Origin: Ailanthus altissimus
Taxonomy: Eukaryota > Streptophyta > Magnoliopsida > Sapindales > Simaroubaceae
Assembly (NCBI GenBank): GCA_946807835.1
Contig: OX327695.1
Span: forward strand, 27,014,501-27,078,500
DNA: 64,000 nucleotides
Reading direction: 5' to 3'
In this document: one piece after another, positions 58,537-64,000 of the stretch
How the letters are laid out: each line of letters opens with the position of its first letter
How positions within the stretch are numbered: position 1 is the stretch's first letter
Notes under the pieces: model-generated
What the model was told of the DNA's origin: nothing
The model's input: only the letters and a program-made list of their open reading frames with translations
Databases searched by the model: none
Program-made: the position numbers and the translations under genes

Positions 58537-58767
58537 CTCAATCGCTCTCGAGTCCTTTTCTTCCAGTATTCTGCTGTTATGTGTGAATCAATCATGGCCC
58601 CAGCAACCAAAGGAAGGTGCTTGACGTAATCCAATTTGAAGTAAAACACGAGGAACATCTTCCTTGAGAACAGCATCCCGCCATTTCCCAGCAACCGCTA
58701 TTTTCAACACTATTAAATCTGCTTTAAGAGCTGTATCTATGGCTTCTTGACCTTTTGCAGAAACCAC
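58537..58767 (-). pseudogene. Glycosyltransferase exon a, block B (deleted)
   Basis: Matches 15548-15819 but lacks 44 bp (the LWWIHGMRGHYF region) at about 58644, with GTAA at both edges of the deletion. The splice acceptor AG is changed to TG (TTTG in place of TTAG), so it could not be spliced normally. Confidence 0.85.
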
Positions 58768-59319
58768 CAAACAAAGTGTACAAATCCATAAATAGAATCT
58801 AGGCAAATAATTTTTAATCATTTCAACCTCTCATGAACAGCAGACTGTGTGCTCATTCCATCATTTATGAGCCCAAATCTAATGTTTATTATTTTTAAAA
58901 TTTATATATACATAAACTAATGAGCTCAGTGACCATTGCTTTATACTATTGCAAGGTGGTGTAAAACGTGTGTTTCAAGCTGCTCACTATGCAATAGTAA
59001 CTATGCAACTATCAGGCGCTTGTTCTTCCAAAAAGTAGAGATCAGAACGGTGAATATTTTCTTTCACTTCCTATTTAGCCCAGGTATTTTGTCTTTATCA
59101 TTAAGCTTTAAGAACAAAAAGATAGCCAAGATTCATAACCGTAGTTGAATAGCCATATTAAAAACAAACAATTTGTAAATTTATTCTCAATTAGGAGGCT
59201 CAGAGCAATTGTCAAATTTGATTTCTAGTAAGCCTAACAATATGTTAGTTTTGGATCTATCCACTTGATCTCTATAAGAGTGATATAGTGTATCACTCGT
59301 AAAGAGACCATCTAAAAAG
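58768..59319. other. Former intron flank with 68-bp insert, block B
   Basis: Collinear with 15820-16252. The insert at 58944-59011 carries ACTATTGCA and TGCAATAGT as an inverted pair. No coding content. Confidence 0.5.
58944..59011. mobile_element. 68-bp MITE-like insert
   Basis: Absent in block A (15998/15999), present in blocks B and C. It begins ACTATTGCA and contains the inverted TGCAATAGT near its 3' side, with TAT at both edges. It could be a very small MITE or a filler insertion. Confidence 0.4.
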
Positions 59320-59988
59320 CCTATAAACATAAATATTTTTTAACTTAATTTTATGGTTAATAATGAATTATAGTTAAATTATATTTTTGTTTAATTATTA
59401 TTTAAATAAATATTTTAATTATTTAATAATTAAATAATTAATAAAGTGAACTTATCAATGTACCCTTATTAGGTTACTAAATTAACTGAAAGTAGATCTC
59501 ATTATAACCATATACTTTAATTAACTTAACTATAGTAATTTATTATATTTATACTGTCTTAAACTATTCAATACGGTATACTGCTCAAGTGTTCAACAAG
59601 TATACTTCATATTGCGAATTCACCGATAGCCTTGCATTGATGAAAATAGATTAAACACTAATATTTAAGAACATACTTGCATAATGACATTTCTTAGTTC
59701 CTATTGCAACTCTTTACAACTATGTCATTAATAGTATATTTCTAGGTTATTGTCCTATTTTAGACAAGCCTTCTAACTCTTAGAATTTTATAGACTTTTA
59801 TAACCTGCTAACTCTTAGTAATGCTAACTTTTTGCATTTACAACTCTTAGTATTACTAACTCTTAGCTCTTGTCTAAAGTCTTTAGACCAAATATGAACT
59901 CCTTCAGATCATATAATATATGTAACGTTACAAGCTTAATACCATATAATATTTAATATTAACGATTACGTAAGTTTCAACTCCAACA
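59320..59988 (-). repeat. C2 3' LTR, truncated, block B
   Basis: Collinear with 16710-17403, ending CTCCAACA at 59981-59988, with the polypurine complement AACTCCTACTT just after. Confidence 0.7.
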
Positions 59989-60700
59989 AACTCCTACTTA
60001 TTCTAGTGCCATTCTTACTGGTATCTCACACTAATACACTCCACGTGTTTCTCAAACACCCTAAGAATTTATGCCTGAGTAGATTCACTACGTTATCTAG
60101 GGAATGTATCCTAGATATTGTTACAACTGATGCAGCCAAGGTCTTCTAATTATGTGGTAGTCAAAGTTTATATGATCATAATTCTGGTGTACCTATTAGC
60201 TTTTTGGCTTGAGCAATTATGCTATTATTGTTGCATTACAGTGGGATAGGATCCACAGAGTTTGAAACTATTCTAAACTCTGCAACTAGCTTGAATATCC
60301 ATGTGCTTCCTTGGTAGGTTTCGCAAACGCAATATATTCTATCTTTAAGGCAAAATTATCTATAGATATCTAAATTACACATTTCCAACTAGCTTTGATA
60401 TCGATGGGAAGAAACACATAACCAGATGTAGGTTTTCTACCATCCAAACCAGACGAAAAGTCTGAATATATGTGTCCCTTCACTTGGAAGAAAATTTTCT
60501 CCATATTTAAAAAATCTATCTTCTGTACCTCTCGAGTATTTTATATATATTTTACAACCATCTGATGGTCGTGATTTGAATCAAACCGATACCAGCTTAA
60601 CACTTACAGCCATCCAAATATAGGTCTTGTACATAACATGGAATGCATAAAACTACCTCTGGTTGATTCATATGATAAGTTAGACATTCTAACAATCATG
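59989..60700 (-). pseudogene. C2 copia RNase H remnants, block B
   Basis: Polypurine tract complement at 59989-59999, then stop-rich RNase H-side sequence. The part 60290-60690 follows 17420-17810 closely. It includes sequence 5' of that stretch that is missing from the other copy. Confidence 0.6.
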
Positions 60701-61504
60701 ACCTAACCCATACCTAGCAATATATTATCTGCTTTGGACTCAAGCCTGTACGATTTTATTCTTGAGTTTCATATAAGGGTCTTTCACCCAAAATGTGTCT
60801 CACCAATTAAGGTGTGAGTCACCTCTTATAAGCTCAATATCTCTCCCATGCCTTGGAAATGTGAAATTTGCCTAAGGTGTTACATACATCCCCTTAGAGA
60901 CTTAGCATCCTTGAAATTTAGTTAAGAGATTCTTGAGGAAAATTTAGAGATCAATGAGGTAACTTTTCAATCCTTTAAATTGTTCTTCATGCTATCCATT
61001 AATTTAGAGCAATTTTATAAAAAGTATTAAGAAGAATAAGGGATTAATTTGATGGGTTAATTTGATGAGAAAAATAAAGGCTTAACAAGTTATTGTAATC
61101 TTTTAGTTTTGTGATAGTATTTATGAGAGAATTTATTTTTGATGTTTAAGTTAAGGGGCCTGAACTTTTGTCGTAATTTAGTAAAATGTAAGTATTCTAG
61201 ACTTTTATTGGGATCACAATAAACATATTATTGTTTGTGCATATGATGTTTTGTATATGTTTCAAATTATGATTATGTTTTATGCCAAATATATTTTGAT
61301 ATGAAAGTATGATTTTGTTTTGTTTGTAATGTGAGCATTGGCATTAAGCATGGATATGCATAAGACCTTATTTGAACAAGAAATATTTTTTTGAAGTAAA
61401 CATTTGTCCATGATATAAGTTTTGTTTTTCTAGAATACCTAAACCTGATGTTTGCTTAGTAGGCACCCTTGGTATTTTGTGGAGCATTTTTGTTATGTGT
61501 GGCC
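60701..61504 (+). mobile_element. Gypsy-like LTR fragments
   Basis: Two parts. 60701-60868 contains, on the minus strand, the word TCCAAAGCAGATAATAT, a decayed form of a CCAAAGCGGACAATATC word often seen in plant LTRs. From about 60869 (TGTTACATACATCC) to 61504 the sequence resembles the G1 LTR around 39760-40160 (shared: GGGATCACAATAAACATA, TGAGCATTGRCATTRAGCAT, TTTGTGGAGC...GTGTGGCCTTTCCTT). It stops where glycosyltransferase sequence starts. Confidence 0.5.
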
Positions 61505-61767
61505 TTTCCTTTTCTTTCGGTATTCTACTGTTATGTGTGAATCAATCATGGCACCAGCAACCAAAGGAAGGTGCTTGACGTAATCCAATTTGAAGTAATG
61601 CCCTCGCATTCCATGGATCCACCACAATACCTTTGGTAAAACACGAGGAACATCTTCCTTAAGAACAACATCCCGCCATTTCCCAGCAACTGCTATTTTC
61701 AACACTATTAAATCTGCTTTAAGAGCTGTATCTATGGCTTCTTGACCTTTTACAGAAACCACCTAAC
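61505..61767 (-). pseudogene. Glycosyltransferase exon a, block C
   Basis: A full-length copy of exon a apart from its 3' end: VSVKGQEAIDTALKADLIVL, VLWWIHGMRGHYFKLDYVKH, AGAMIDSHITVEYRKK. The acceptor CTAAC/TTAG is intact. The donor end (RTRERLR) is replaced by gypsy-like LTR sequence, with a similar CTTTCCTTTTCTT at the join. No other exons are present. Confidence 0.85.
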
Positions 61768-62270
61768 AAAGTGTACAAATCCATAAATAGAATCTAGGAA
61801 AATAATTTTTAATCATTTCAACCTCTCATGAACAACAGACTGTGTGCTCATTTCATCATTTATGAGCCCAAATCTAATGTTTATTATTTTTAAAATTTAT
61901 ATATACATAAACTAATGAGCTCAGTGACCATTGCTTCATACTATTGCAAGGTGGTGTAAAATGTGTGTTTCAAGCTGCTCACTATGCAATAGTAATTATG
62001 CAACTATTAGGCGCTAGTTCTTCCAAAAAGTAGAGATCAAAACGGTGAATATTTTCTTTCACTTCCTATTTAGCCTAGGTATTTTGTCTTTATCATTAAG
62101 CTTTAAGAACAAAAAGATAGCCAAGATTCATAACCATAGTTGAATAGCCATATTAAAAACAAAAAATTTGTAAATTTATTCTCAATTAGGAGACTCAGAG
62201 CAATTGTCAAATTTGATTTTTAGTAAGCCTAACAATATGTTAGTTTTGGATCTATCCACTTGATCTCTAT
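61768..62270. other. Former intron flank, block C
   Basis: Nearly identical to 58768-59270, including the 68-bp insert (about 61943-62010). Confidence 0.6.
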
Positions 62271-62866
62271 AAGAGTGATATAGTGTATCACTGGTAAAGA
62301 GACCATCTAAAAAGCCTATAAACATAAATATTTTTTAACTTAATTTTATGGTTAATAATGAATTATAGTTAAATTATATTTTTGTTTAATTATTATTTAA
62401 ATAAATATCTTAATTATTTAATAATTAAATAATCAATAAAGTGAACTTATCAATGTACCCTTGTTAGGTTACTAAATTAACTGAAAGTAGATCTCACTAT
62501 AACTATATACTTTAATTAACTTAACTATAGTAATTTATTATATTTGTACTGTCTTAAACTATTCAATACGGTATACTGCTCAAGTGCTCAACAAGTATAC
62601 TTCATATTGTGAATTCACCGATAGCCTTGCATCAATGAAAATAAATTAGACACTAATATTTAAGAACATACTTACATAATGACATTTCTTAGTTTCTATT
62701 GCAACTCTTTGCAACTATGTAATTAATAGTGTATTTTCAGGTCATTGTCCCATTTTAGACAAGCCTTCTAACTCTTAGAATTTTGTTGACTCTTATAACC
62801 TACTAACTCTTAGTAGTGCTAACTCTTAACATTACTAACCCTTAGCCTTGATCTAAACTCTTTTGG
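62271..62866 (-). repeat. C2 LTR fragment, block C
   Basis: Nearly identical to 59270-59890 and cut at about 62866 (AACTCTTTTGGTCAGG). The LTR end and polypurine tract are missing. Confidence 0.7.
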
Positions 62867-63566
62867 TCAGGTCATTTCTCTTCTTTTCTTTATTTTTTTT
62901 CCCACGTTATAGAAGGGGAAGAAAACGTTGGACAAGAAGAAGAAGAATTTAGACAAAACCAAGATTGATTCATCAAATTGTGGGTGGATTAACTAATTAA
63001 TTAAGTTTGATATTTATAGATATATAATTTTCGTTTCAGTTGAGAAAAAAAAAGTTTTTTTTTAAGTTTATGTTTCAACGTAATTCTATTATAGTTTTAT
63101 CATTTTACTACATGTTTAATTAATAGGCTTTTATTATTATTATTGAAATTTTGAAAAGAAAAAAATATGATTTTAAGAACAATTTCTTACTATTAATTAA
63201 ATCCAAAAATTTTACTAGATATTAATTTAAGAGATATGTTTTAAAATATTTTCAACAGCTACTGTTATTATATCCATACACAAGAATTTGTTACTAAATA
63301 ATTTTCTAATATTCTTTTCTTGAACGATTAGTTGCTTCAGAATTTTTTTAGATTTATCTCTTTTATTTAGTATAAATATTTGGTAAATAAATTTTAGTTA
63401 CAAAGTGATTATGTAGTTCTTATTTCAGTTATTAAATTTTTAATCACCTAGTATGTACCATTCCCTATTCAGTTATAGTTTTAGATATAGGCCTTGGGGG
63501 CCCGTTCAAGCACACACAGAGACTTTGGGCTGTGTGTTTAAATGCCTAGCCCTTTGGGGGCATAGC
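62867..63566. other. Unassigned AT-rich sequence
   Basis: No coding frame or known element recognised. A GA-rich patch (62910-62955) and a C/G-richer patch (63490-63566, GGCCTTGGGGGCCCG) stand out, the latter just before the G1 LTR. ATAGC at 63562-63566 is the candidate target duplication of that LTR. Confidence 0.4.
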
Positions 63567-64000
63567 TGTAGTAACCAGTATCCATAACCGGTAAGAATAT
63601 GTATATTTATATATATAAATATACGTATTTTATTTGTATGTGGGTGATCCTTGATTTATATATTGTTATTAGTAGTGTTTTTATAGGTTAAGGATATACT
63701 ATTAGTATTGGGTTTATTTGCAAGACTTTGGAATTATTTTAGGGACCAAATTGTTATACTTTGAAAGTTTTGGGGGTGAATTCGTAAATATCAAAAATTA
63801 ACCACTTAGTATAAAAATACACTTTTAAAAACCCTAATTCTCTCATTTTGGTCGAGCTACCCATTTTTAGAGAGAGAAGAGAGAAATAAAGGAGAGAGAA
63901 AGAGAAGAAGAAGAAAAAAAAGAAGAAGAAATTGGAATTTTGGATCTTTAGAGGTATATCACAACTAATTATCAATTTATTGGTGTTAATTAAGTTAATT
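63567..64000 (+). repeat. G1 Ty3/gypsy LTR, 5' part, runs off the window
   Basis: TGTAGTAACC onward is almost base-for-base the same as 38356-38785 (the first differences are single bases such as GCATGTG to GTATGTG). Whether this is a solo LTR or the 5' LTR of a full element cannot be seen. Confidence 0.92.

Noticed and set aside
60725..60745. Possible Cassandra/TRIM element or 5S-like sequence
   Set aside because: Only a short degraded LTR-like word is seen; no 5S rRNA internal promoter boxes and no paired terminal repeats.

Overview
The window looks like nuclear DNA of a eudicot plant. It is strongly AT-rich and is mostly decayed LTR retrotransposons. The only gene I can read as intact is a stress dehydrin with the usual plant single intron, ABRE and TATA box. 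I see no bacterial operons, CRISPR, tRNA or rRNA genes.

Five retroelement families account for most of the sequence (names are mine). G1 is a Ty3/gypsy family known here only from 2.85-kb LTRs (TGTAGTAACC...GCGTGACA): 1-2419 minus, a complete solo LTR at 38356-41207, and 63567-64000 running off the end. C1 is a Ty1/copia family on the plus strand (LTR TGTTAGAGATAAG...): 6196-11986, 24010-25006, 51642-54135 and 54784-57009. C2 is a Ty1/copia family on the minus strand (LTR TGTTGGAG...CACCCAACA): 2420-6195, 16710-24009, 48683-51641 and 59320-60700. C3 is a plus-strand Ty1/copia element filling 37231-48682, with PBS, gag/int/rt/rh remnants, polypurine tract and 3' LTR. G2 is an Athila/Tat-like gypsy element on the minus strand, about 25007-37230. 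Insertions are nested: solo LTRs with recognisable 5-bp target duplications sit inside G2 pol (30506-32868 and 33795-36068), inside a C2 LTR (20399-22934) and inside the C3 LTR (38356-41207).

Host genes lie between the elements. Block A (about 11987-16250) holds an intact Y4SK3 dehydrin (12398-13233, one intron), followed on the opposite strand by three internal exons of a broken glycosyltransferase gene. Block B (about 51642-59990) is a paralogous, heavily damaged copy. It has a C1 element, a dehydrin exon 1 with a lost start and a stop codon, a second C1 3' end, a second dehydrin promoter fused to dehydrin repeat and intron sequence, exon 2, and one deleted glycosyltransferase exon. Block C (about 61505-62866) repeats the glycosyltransferase exon plus flank of block B, joined to a gypsy-like LTR fragment. 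Together they record repeated duplication of a C1-dehydrin-glycosyltransferase unit.

The least expected item is an intronless relic of a LOG cytokinin-activating enzyme gene at 28029-28640 (minus). It lies inside G2, between pol and the polypurine-like motif, which suggests gene capture by a retroelement. Also notable are a roughly 880-bp head-to-head inverted repeat of C3 LTR sequence and a 20-bp motif repeated four times at conserved spacing in the leaders of two different copia families. All homology calls are from reading translations by eye; no database search was run.
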